This document shows positions 56,309 through 64,000 of a stretch of DNA of 64,000 bases, piece after piece (the stretch's first letter is position 1; the number at the start of each line of letters is the position of its first letter). The DNA is from Didymella arachidicola. Lineage: Eukaryota > Ascomycota > Dothideomycetes > Pleosporales > Didymellaceae. The stretch spans positions 2,294,001-2,358,000 of the forward strand of contig CM049985.1 in the NCBI GenBank assembly GCA_016630955.3, in the 5' to 3' direction. The position numbers and the translations under genes were made by a program. The notes under the pieces are model-generated. The model was not told where the DNA came from, did no database searches, and was given only the letters and a program-made list of their open reading frames with translations.

Positions 56309-56372
56309 ACGTGTTCCACCAGTAAGCTGGCCACAACAGTAAGCTGGCCACCCACCGAACTTAACGCGACTC
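56309..56372 (+). repeat. Left terminal inverted repeat (paired with 58076-58140)
   Basis: It starts ACGTGTTCCAC, has two CAGTAAGCTGGCCAC copies starting at 56320 and 56337, and ends AACTTAACGCGACTC. The right copy is its reverse complement. Confidence 0.93.
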
Positions 56373-56438
56373 TTAAAGCGATAACTCTACAACAATATAA
56401 GATAATAGCGTGTAATTTTGTAGATAGCTAGTCTAACA

Positions 56439-58058
56439 CTATCTACATTGAATCCGCGTGTGTCCTTGGATATGACATTTCGTACACGTTGGCGGAGCGC
56501 GCTGACGTCCTTGAGTTGTCCGACTCTCGTCACCCTCTACAACTACCCTTTGTGCCTCTGCAGCGAGCTGCTGCGCCGGCTGCGCCTGGAGAGCGCCCCC
56601 ACGAGCTATATATTGACGCCGCTGGTCTCTCTTACGTCGCTGGCGCTGACTAGCTGTACGAAGCTTCCTATTCTCCTCTGCGAGTATAGTCGCTGAGTTC
56701 ATCGCAAGCTGACATCCTTTAACGAGCTGGCGGATAGCTTGGCTTGTTGGGCTCTGTGACTGGCGACGAAGGAGATCTTGTACGTGTTGAGCTTGTTGCT
56801 GAAGCTGCGCTACTGTACGCGGCGTCTCTGCTGTCCATGCGACGTTGTTGTCTGCTGTTGTTGCTTGTGGAGATGGGGTCCGGACGACTGTGAGCGACGA
56901 TACAACGCGATCTGGACAGGGAGGGATAAGCCCTAACACCTGGAAGCCAGCCTGAATACTCTCCTGCGTGAATACTGTCGGCCGGATCCGTGTATAGGTT
57001 GTGAGGAAGTCTATCTTGTCAACGTGGTAGACGCCTTGGCGGGCGAGCTCCTGGATCTCGTGACCGTACGCTCGCTTAAGAGGAGCGAAGCAGCTTACGT
57101 CAAGCGGCTGGAGTAGATGTGACGTGTGCGCTGGCATACAGAGAGTGATAATCTTGTTCTCTGTGCAGAACTGGTCAAACTCGGGTGTAGCATGGCTGCT
57201 ATGGCCGTCAAGGATAAGAAGACGGTAGACTCCACACGTACGAGACGCAGTATGTCTGTTAAAGTGCTTTACCCACTCTACACCAAGCTCATCTGTCGTC
57301 CAGCCATTGTCTGATACAGCGACTACCCAGTCTGGCGGGGGGTGTTGATACCAGCTAGCCTAGTGGAGCTTACCAGACGGGATCACGAATGGTGGGAGAC
57401 ACCAGCCAGACGCGTTGATACACTCAATCGTCGTGACCCAGTCTCTATTACCTGGCTGTATAACAGTAGCGCGACCTGCTGTATCTGAGCTCGTGACTAC
57501 TTTAGACGTCGCTGCGATGCCCATCATAAAGCCAGTCTCATCAAAGTTGTACGTGTCTGCGTCTAGTATCCCATAGGTCTGCCGCGTCTCCTCTACGAGC
57601 TTGAACCACGCTGCGATAGCGACAGGATCCTCGCAGCAAGCGCGCTGACTGTGGAACTTCCTATTCCACTTTGTCTGTAGCTCAGGCTGGCTGTTGACAA
57701 AGCGCGACACCCAGTTCTTGCCTACAGGTGGAGGAGGTGGATCTTGGCCGCGGCTAGCGAGTAGAGCGTCTGCCATACGTCGTACGTCGATAACCTGGGG
57801 TGGAAATCCTCGTCGATCAAGGTCTAGGATCCACTGCACAAGAGACTGCTCTTCAGTAGTTAATAGCTTGCGGTTGACAGAGACTGTCTCTAGTCGTGGC
57901 TGGATACCGCGAAGACGCGTCTGCAGAGTCGATCTTGGGACCTCGTACGCTGTTGCAAGCCCGCGGAGTGATTGACGTGGGTTATTCTGATAAGAGACTA
58001 TCGCAAGACTTAATCTACCTTCACAAGAGGTCTGCTTAGGACGTTGTTGTCGAGTCAT
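56439..58058 (-). pseudogene. Pogo/Fot1-like transposase with one in-frame TAG
   Basis: About 540 codons from the ATG at 58056-58058, interrupted once by TAG at 57360-57362, in the context GKLH-stop-ASWYQ. The frame is open on both sides. It has a Psq helix-turn-helix (VPRSTLQTRLRG), a CENP-B domain (VGKNWVSRFVNSQ) and the catalytic motifs NFDETGFMMG, LLILDGHSSH and LLQPLDVSCF. A CCHC zinc knuckle, CTKCHIQGHTRIQC, sits at the extreme C-terminus. The stop is probably a former CAG, consistent with RIP. Otherwise the gene is complete. Confidence 0.88.
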
Positions 58059-58290
58059 AATTGTTGGCGCAAGCTGAGTCGCGTTAAGTTCGGTGGGTTG
58101 GCCAGCTTACTGGTGTGGCCAGCTTACTGGTGGAACACGTTAGTCAGCATTTAAAGCTGCTGTTATTAGACACAACTGTTAGGAAAGCCTGCTGCATCTT
58201 CAGTCCGCACCCCTAGACTCCTACACTACTTATGTCTGATACCACAGTAAGCAGGCGGTCCTCGAACTGATGTTCTTGACCTAGGTTGTA

Positions 58291-58352
58291 ACGTAGATGT
58301 ACACCGAGCGGCGCAGTACACCGAGCGGCGCACTTTTGCCAAGACCACACCA
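58291..58352 (+). repeat. Left terminal inverted repeat (paired with 60095-60156)
   Basis: 57 bp identical to the reverse complement of the right end, extended to about 62 bp with one mismatch. It contains two copies of ACACCGAGCGGCGCA, starting at 58301 and 58318. Confidence 0.95.
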
Positions 58353-58371
58353 ATATACCCTTCCTCTACTA

Positions 58372-60027
58372 ATGCCTCAACAAGAACTACATTTTAACGC
58401 GTTAAAAGAGCGTCAGATCCAGCTTGCGCTTCAAGCTCTCAAACAAGACGCAAAACTCTCAGTGCGACGCGCTGCAGCTATCTACAGCGCCTCTGAAACT
58501 ACACTTCGCGCAAGACGCGCAGGACGACCTTCACGCGTTGATACTATGGCCAACTCACGGAACCTGACCTGTGCTGAGGAGCAGGTAATTGTTACGCGCA
58601 TACTTGAGCTGGTCACACGAGGAGAGTCCCCCCGGCTCGAAGCTGTGGCTGATATGGCCAATTCTCTGCGAAAAGAGTGCGGTTTGGCCCCTGTTGGCCC
58701 AAGGTGGGCCAGCAGGTTTGTTTCGCGTCAGGAGGAGCTCAAAACAGTCTTTAATCGCAAGTACGACTACAAGCAAGCCCTCTGCGAGGATCCTGAGGTG
58801 ATCTAGGGCTGGTTCAGTCTGGTAGCCAATATCAAAGTCAAGTACGGTATCCTGGACGACGACACGTACAACTTCGACGAGACAGGCTTCATGATGGGCC
58901 AGATATCCACTAGAGTCGTTGTCACAGATTTAGAGAAGCCAGGACGAGCAAAGCAGGTCCAGCCGGGCAACCGGGAGTGGGTAACAGTCATCAAGGGCGT
59001 CAATGCCACAGGATGGGCTATTCCAGCCTACATCATCTTCAAAGCCCGCCAACACCTGTCCAACTGGTACAAAGACGACAACCTGCCCCAAGATTGGACT
59101 ATTGCTATCTCTGAAAACGGCTGGACTACTAACGAGCTTGGTTTTAACTGGTTGAAGCACTTTAACAGGCATACAAAGACGCGCACTGTTGGTACCTACC
59201 GTATGCTAATTATTAACGGTTATGGGAGCCATAACTCTGCAGAATTCCAACAGTACTGCAAGGATCAGAAGATTGTAACCCTATGTATGCCTGCGCACTC
59301 GTCGCACCTCCTGCAGCCACTTGACGTGGGTTGTTTTGGCCCCCTGAAGAAGGCGTACGGGGATAAGGTCAATAAGCTCATGCGCAACCGGATTAACCAC
59401 ATCACAAAGCAGGAGTTCCTGCCATGCTTCAAAGCGGCTCACAAGAAAGCTATAACCCTGAGCAACATCTAGGGAGGGTTCCGAGGCGCTGGACTGGTCC
59501 CTTTTGACCCAGAACGGGTCATATCAACCCTTGATGTGAAGCTGCGCACTCCATTACCACCACTCCCCACAAACAACGAGCCCTGGCAGTCGCAAACCCC
59601 AAGTAATACCCTGGAATTTGGGTCGCAATCGACGCTTGTGAAGAAGAGGATTCAGAGGCACGTAGACAGCTCACCAACCTCTATGGTTGAAGCGTTTGAG
59701 AAGGTGTTAAAGGGGGCAGCAATTGTTGCGCACAAGCTGGTGTTGGCGCAACAAGAGATAGCTGAGCTTCGAGCAGCTAATGAAGCCGCCACGCGACGTA
59801 AATCGCACAAAAGAAAGCGTATTCAAGCTAAGGGAAGCCTTGCAGTTGAAGAAGGCCAGCGGTTAACTGCTCTACAGGAGTTTGGCGCGCGTGGTGATGG
59901 TAAGAAGGCAAAGAAGCGGGTGCGCGCTGAAGGAGGTGAACCATCCCAACGACGCTGTGGACAGTGCGGAGAGGGTGGGCACAACGCGCGAACGTGTAAG
60001 AATACTGTAGAAGAGGTCTCTAAGTAA
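58372..60027 (+). pseudogene. Pogo/Fot1-like transposase with two in-frame TAGs and a damaged catalytic motif
   Basis: About 551 codons in one frame from the ATG at 58372. TAG codons at 58804-58806 (before GWFSLV) and 59470-59472 (before GGFRGAGLVPF) break it. The helix-turn-helix, CENP-B domain and first Asp motif (NFDETGFMMG) are readable. The second Asp motif, DGHGSH in relatives, here reads INGYGSH: Asp to Asn at 59215-59217 and His to Tyr at 59221-59223. The third motif, LLQPLDVGCF, is intact. A zinc knuckle, CGQCGEGGHNARTC, lies near the end. Even with readthrough the enzyme should be dead. Confidence 0.9.
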
Positions 60028-60173
60028 TGTTACAGCTTATTACACCTTGTGCAGCGCTAGTTTGTGGTGTTTTGGGCTATAACAGGGTGAGTTTTGGTAT
60101 GGTCTTGGCAAAAGTGCGCCGCTCGGTGTACTGCGCCGCTCGGTGTACATCTACGTTAAGGCTCATTACTATA

Positions 60174-60221
60174 CCGTGTCTGTGCACCTCGTGAGCCGGG
60201 TCAGTGCGTGAGCCACCCCAC
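60174..60221 (+). repeat. Left terminal inverted repeat (paired with 62239-62286)
   Basis: About 48 bp with roughly 90 percent identity to the reverse complement of the right end. The inner half ends GTGAGCCACCCCAC. Confidence 0.9.
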
Positions 60222-60265
60222 CAACTTTGGACGTTACTTTAAACCCCCTACAACTCAACGCCACG

Positions 60266-62133
60266 ATGCCGTTAAAGGAAGCCCTTGCAGAGCTAGATAA
60301 TTTAAGACCTGGAGAACAATTTTCATACCGGGCTCTTGCCAAAAAACATGGCTGTTCACGCGCGACGTTGACCCGCCAGCACAGGGGTGAAGTTACCCCT
60401 CGTGAAGAGGTCACCAACAGCCAACGGCTCCTCCACCCACGTGCTGAGGCAGAGCTTGTACAATACATCAGAGGACTCACAGAGAGACACCTGATGCCTA
60501 CAAGGCAAATGATCATTAATTTCTCGACTCCTTTGTGCCGCTGGGAGCCTTCTGATAGCTGGGTTACTAGGCTGTTAAACCGGAATCAAGACCACCTTAT
60601 CACTGCCTGGTCAACTCCTATGGAAACTGTACGCCACAAGGCTGATTCTGGTGATAAATACAGCTTGTATTTCCAGCTCCTGCACCTTAAAATTAAGGAG
60701 CATGAAGTATTGCCTGAGAACACATACAACATGGATGAAAAGGGATTTATGATTGGGGTAGTTAGAAGGAGCAAGAGGGTGTTTGATAAGGTACTGTACT
60801 GTAAGAGGCGGTTCAAACAACCTACCCACGATGGTAATCGGGAGTGGATAACCGTGGTTGCTGGTGTATGTGCTGACGGTACCCACCTCCCCCCAGGGGT
60901 TATCTTTCCAGCCAAAGGTGACGCAGTACAAGCAAGCTGGGTACGCGAAATTAATCCAGCCAAGCACTCAGTTCATTTTACCACGTCACCTACTGGTTGG
61001 ACGAACGACGATTTGGGCGTTGCCTGGTTGGAACAGGTCTTCGATCGCTACACCAAGAGGAAAGCTCGGAGAAGGTACAGGCTACTCATTATTGACGGGC
61101 ACGGTAGCCACGTGACGAAGGCCTTTATCGATTACTGTGATCAGCACAAGATTCTGCTGCTCATCTTCCCTCCACACGCCACCCACACGCTTCAGCCGCT
61201 GGATGTGGTGTGCTTCAAGTCGCTGGCTCAAAACTATACCAACCAACTAGTTGAACACAACCACACAACGCAGGGATAGTACCTAGTAACTAAGGCTGAC
61301 TTTGTAAGCCTGTTTTGGCCTGCCTGGGTTCATACTTTTACTAAGGCGTTGGTGGAGAGTGCCTTTGAAACTACAGGTATCTACCCACCAAACGCCGACG
61401 TCATACTCGATCAGTTTAGAACACCAACACCTCCGCCACCTGCGACACCTCCAGAGCAAGCAGGACCTCAGGCGGCTTCTCCTGAGCCTAGTTGGTTGAA
61501 GACTAAGTCACTGCTGCAGACGCAGTTGAACAGAGAATCCACCACCTCCACGTGCTTAATGAGCTTACCCAGCACGAGATTCAAGGCCTTAGAGAGGCAA
61601 TGGCAGCCAAGAAGAGGAAGAATAAAAAGAAGAAAGCACTGCCTCTAGCCGCAGATAACCTCAATTTACAGGGTGGTGCTACCTGGTGGAGCCCCCAATC
61701 GAAGGCACGTGCCGATCAACGCCAGGCGGCAACTGAGCAGCAGCAGTTAGAGGAAGAGGCTGCAAAAGCCACCAGGCGTGAAATTCAGCACCAGAATAAA
61801 CTGCTCAAGGCAAAAGAGAAGGAGGATAACTGTGTGAGGCGGTTGAGGAAGAAAGAAGAGCGCGATCGCAAGGCTGCTAAATCACGTGCTGAAATTGACG
61901 CGCGCAAGGCAGCGAGAGCAGCTCAGAAACGCGATCGCGACGCTCAAAAAAGTATCCAATTGCCTAAACAGGCTAAGGGCAAGGTCTCACAGCAGTCGCA
62001 GTTAAAAATAACAAAGCAACGTGCTGGTGCTGCCGTGCGCAGGCCACGCGTGGTTCACGCGCGTTCCCCAACCCCCCCACCTAGATTGAGCACCAGTGGT
62101 CGCATAATTACCGCTACAAGAAAGTTAAGATAG
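60266..62133 (+). pseudogene. Pogo/Fot1-like transposase with one in-frame TAG and a frameshift
   Basis: It starts at the ATG at 60266. It has a Psq helix-turn-helix (CSRATLTRQHRG), a CENP-B domain (SDSWVTRLLNRN) and an intact catalytic set: YNMDEKGFMIG, LLIIDGHGSH and HTLQPLDVVCF. TAG at 61277-61279 follows HTTQG; the frame then continues as YLVTKADFVSLFWPAW. Near 61532 the frame is lost and the C-terminal coiled coil (IHHLHVLNELTQHEIQGLR, GGATWWSPQ) continues in another frame, as if by a 2-nt gain or 1-nt loss. The C-terminus is of the same subtype as 31237-32001 and lacks a zinc knuckle. Confidence 0.88.
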
Positions 62134-62286
62134 CTAAAATATGCGCAATAGTTAATAGATTAATCTGCTAGCTTTCCTCACAATAATCGCTTTTGTGTGT
62201 AGCTTGATAATCTTAATTCTTTCTGATGCTCAAAGGTAGTGGGGTGGCTCACTCGCTGACCCGGCTCATGAGGTGCACGGACACGG

Positions 62287-63059
62287 TACGCCAACGGCTT
62301 CAATCTGCGACGTGTCACTCGCGTCGGAAAGGATGCTAGAATTGGACCGGCATACCTATGGAGATTATCTCACGCAAGCCTTGTGATTGTGCTAACATTT
62401 CTTACTCTCAAGACCGAATCGTGGCGTGTTGCGCACGGATAATCGACGTCCGCAAACATGGGTTCAATCATCAGATTTAACATGCGATACAAGTGCATGC
62501 TCTGAGCTTTCGGCATCTGGACGTTATGGGCTTCTCCTGTGGATCTTGTCGAGAGTCGAGACATGTCAGTGAACTCTCGTGTTGTTTCACATTGACAGAA
62601 CCGTGAGGTTTAGCCACATCCGTCCCGGCTCTCGTTTCATGCCTCAGCCGCCACGACTCATGCGCTTCCCCCAGTACAAGATAGGTCCCGGAGAACACGA
62701 TTGATCCTGGGACCGATAAGAGCACGCAAATGTTGGAGCCAGCCATTCAGAACCCTCGCAAAACGTCTGTGGGGCTCGTATTCTCACTCATTCAAGGACC
62801 TATCCTGTACCAAACTCATTACCCGCGTCGACCTGCCCACGGCTCGCAAATTGCTTAGCCCTGCAACTCGAAGCCCTGCCCAATCAAAGGTGACCACAGG
62901 CCTCACTCTAATGGATTAGCTTGCTCTGTAAATTCTCCGGCATAGCGGCTACATTGCGTACCTCGAGCTAGCTGTTTCCACCAGTCACCGCTGTGAGCAG
63001 CGGCCGGGTTGCCATTCTTCTTTGCTCGGAGTACCGAAATTTGGAGATTTATTCAGATA
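62287..63059. other. Spacer between two transposons
   Basis: About 770 bp with no gene or repeat that I can identify. Confidence 0.45.
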
Positions 63060-64000
63060 ACGCCAACTACCACCGGATGGCGCACCCCACCGGAATGGCG
63101 CACCTTGCCAAGACCACACCTCTTTTGACCACCACCAACGATGTCGCAACAAATTGATCTTGAATTACTTTCTCGTGAAGATAGAATTAAGCTTGCTATT
63201 AGAGCTATTAATTCTAATGCGAACCTAAGCCAGCGACGCGCTGCTGCTGTCTACAACGTGCCTGAAAGTACTCTTCGAAGGCAACGCGCCAAACCAGCTT
63301 CTCAACGCGTTATCTACCCCAATTGCTCTCGGCTTACAAAGCAAGAAGAGGAGGTGCTTGTTCAACATATAAGAAAGCTTGACGCGCGAGGCTTTGCTCC
63401 TACGCTTACTTATGTGCGAGAGATGGCTGATCAACTGTTGGCTGCTCGCGATGGGGGCAAGGTTGGAGAAAACTGGACCTACAGGTTTATCCAGCGGAAA
63501 CCTGAGGTTAGGTCTCAGGTTTCTAGACTGAGAGATTACCGGAGAGTTCTGTGCAGCGATACAGCAATTATCAGTCCCTGGTTCGACCTTATACGCAACG
63601 TTAAAGCCAAGTACGGCATCCTGGACCAAGATACCTACAACTTTGACGAGACTGGCTTCCAGATAGGCGTTGGAGGGTCAGTTAAGGTAGTGACTGCGTC
63701 TGAGAGACGTCGTGCACCACTCAGCCTTCAGCCTGGCGATCGTGAGTGGATAACTTTGATTGCTTGTATCAACGCGATGGGCTGGTCTGTCCCACCCTTC
63801 TTCATCCTCAAAGCAAAGCACCACGACAAGGCCTGGTACGTTAACAACCCAAAAGATTGGAGGATTGGGGTTAGCAAGAATGGCTGGACTACTAATGAGC
63901 TTGGCCTTGCCTGGCTAAAGCACTTTATCCAGCACACAGAGGCTGCTACTGTAGGTAGCCATCGGCTGCTGATTATCGATGGCCACGAGAGTCACAAGTC
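63060..64000 (+). mobile_element. Pogo/Fot1-like transposon, cut by the right window edge
   Basis: The predicted left end is ACGCCAACTAC after TA at 63058-63059. Within it CACCGGATGGCGCACC is followed 17 bp later by CACCGGAATGGCGCACC, then TTGCCAAGACCACACC. The last block also occurs at the same place in the element at 58291. The right end is outside the window. Confidence 0.75.
63141..64000 (+). CDS. Pogo/Fot1-like transposase, N-terminal part (open at window edge)
   Basis: The ATG at 63141 opens a frame that runs to the last base, about 286 residues, with no stop. It shows a Psq helix-turn-helix (NVPESTLRRQRAK), a CENP-B-type domain (VGENWTYRFIQRK), the first catalytic Asp motif (NFDETGFQIG) and the second (LLIIDGHESH). 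It is of the same subtype as the transposases at 58372 and 56439 (shared KYGILD and NGWTTNELG). Unlike those two it has no TAG in the visible part, including at the positions where they are broken. It may be an intact, potentially active relative. Confidence 0.88.
   Translation, partial: MSQQIDLELLSREDRIKLAIRAINSNANLSQRRAAAVYNVPESTLRRQRAKPASQRVIYPNCSRLTKQEEEVLVQHIRKLDARGFAPTLTYVREMADQLLAARDGGKVGENWTYRFIQRKPEVRSQVSRLRDYRRVLCSDTAIISPWFDLIRNVKAKYGILDQDTYNFDETGFQIGVGGSVKVVTASERRRAPLSLQPGDREWITLIACINAMGWSVPPFFILKAKHHDKAWYVNNPKDWRIGVSKNGWTTNELGLAWLKHFIQHTEAATVGSHRLLIIDGHESHK

Larger units (their letters stand above)
56309..58140 (-). mobile_element. Pogo/Fot1-like transposon nested in the MITE
   Basis: 1832 bp with inverted repeats of about 64 bp (one mismatch, one indel) beginning ACGTGTTCCAC, flanked by TA at 56307-56308 and 58141-58142. 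Each inverted repeat contains CAGTAAGCTGGCCA twice with a 17-bp period. One minus-strand transposase gene fills the interior. Confidence 0.93.
56202..58247. mobile_element. MITE-like element interrupted by a pogo transposon
   Basis: Outer inverted repeats start with CTGTGGTATCAG at 56202 and end with its reverse complement at 58247. They continue as CATAAGTA and GTGTAGG with one mismatch and a 4-bp indel over about 30 bp. Both ends are flanked by TA (56200-56201 and 58248-58249). After removing the inner element (56309-58140) and one TA copy, about 212 bp remain with no coding capacity, as in Tc1/mariner-type MITEs. Confidence 0.75.
58291..60156 (+). mobile_element. Pogo/Fot1-like transposon with 57-bp perfect inverted repeats
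   Basis: 1866 bp flanked by TA at 58289-58290 and 60157-60158. The inverted repeats (58291-58352 and 60095-60156) start ACGTAGATGT, are identical for 57 bp and carry ACACCGAGCGGCGCA twice with a 17-bp period, then TTTTGCCAAGACCA. Near-perfect ends suggest recent insertion, in contrast to the damaged gene inside. Confidence 0.95.
60174..62286 (+). mobile_element. Pogo/Fot1-like transposon, 17 bp from its neighbour
   Basis: 2113 bp flanked by TA at 60172-60173 and 62287-62288. Inverted repeats of about 48 bp with few mismatches start CCGTGTCTGTGCACCTC (left) and CCGTGTCCGTGCACCTC (right). GTGAGCC occurs twice with a 17-bp period on the left; the right copy has the same spacing. Several differences between the ends are C/T or G/A transitions. 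Confidence 0.92.

Noticed and set aside
1..64000. CRISPR arrays, bacterial operons or phage features
   Set aside because: The window is eukaryotic. The only arrays are simple tandem repeats and transposon ends.

Overview
This is nuclear DNA of a filamentous ascomycete (Pezizomycotina). Genes are compact with short introns of about 45-75 nt carrying GT...AG ends and CTAAC/CTGAC-type branch sites. The proteins are fungal (Chz1, Yme2/RNA12, fused one-chain glutamate synthase, F-box, CBM18 chitin deacetylase). The repeats are typical of ascomycetes: pogo/Fot1-like DNA transposons and a Tad1-like LINE, with repeat-induced point mutation (RIP)-type damage. A Dothideomycetes/Pleosporales source is my guess from overall style and is not proven by the sequence.

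Layout: (1) 1-731, the 5' end of a pogo-like transposon running off the left edge. (2) 897-30851, host genes: mitochondrial leucyl-tRNA synthetase; then on the minus strand a Gfo/Idh/MocA dehydrogenase, a peroxisomal adenine nucleotide carrier and a purine-cytosine (NCS1) permease; an MFS transporter divergent from the permease; an F-box gene with an apparent frameshift; histone chaperone Chz1; glutamate synthase GLT1; and mitochondrial inner-membrane Yme2. (3) About 30998-39260, a composite repeat: a pogo-like element split into two complementary transposase halves by a full-length LINE with intact ORF1 and ORF2. (4) 39916-55003, host genes: zinc alcohol dehydrogenase, an unrecognised 541-residue coiled-coil protein, a secreted CAP-domain protein, a secreted three-CBM18 chitin deacetylase, a secreted GH37 trehalase and a cytochrome P450. 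(5) 56202-64000, a transposon nest: one pogo element inside a MITE-like element, two more pogo elements only 17 bp apart, and a fourth running off the right edge.

The housekeeping block mixes mitochondrial translation and maintenance, peroxisomal ATP import, nitrogen assimilation and nucleobase uptake. It shows no pathway cluster. The block at 45.6-52.1 kb is enriched for secreted, wall- or carbohydrate-directed proteins.

The most notable pattern is in the transposons. Four pogo elements carry two copies of an element-specific motif at a constant 17-bp period inside their terminal inverted repeats, although the motif itself differs between elements. Three of them have in-frame TAG codons at probable former CAG codons. 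One also has RIP-type changes in the second catalytic Asp motif. The LINE and the edge copies are open. Splice structures were built by hand from reading-frame continuity and splice signals. No database search was possible.
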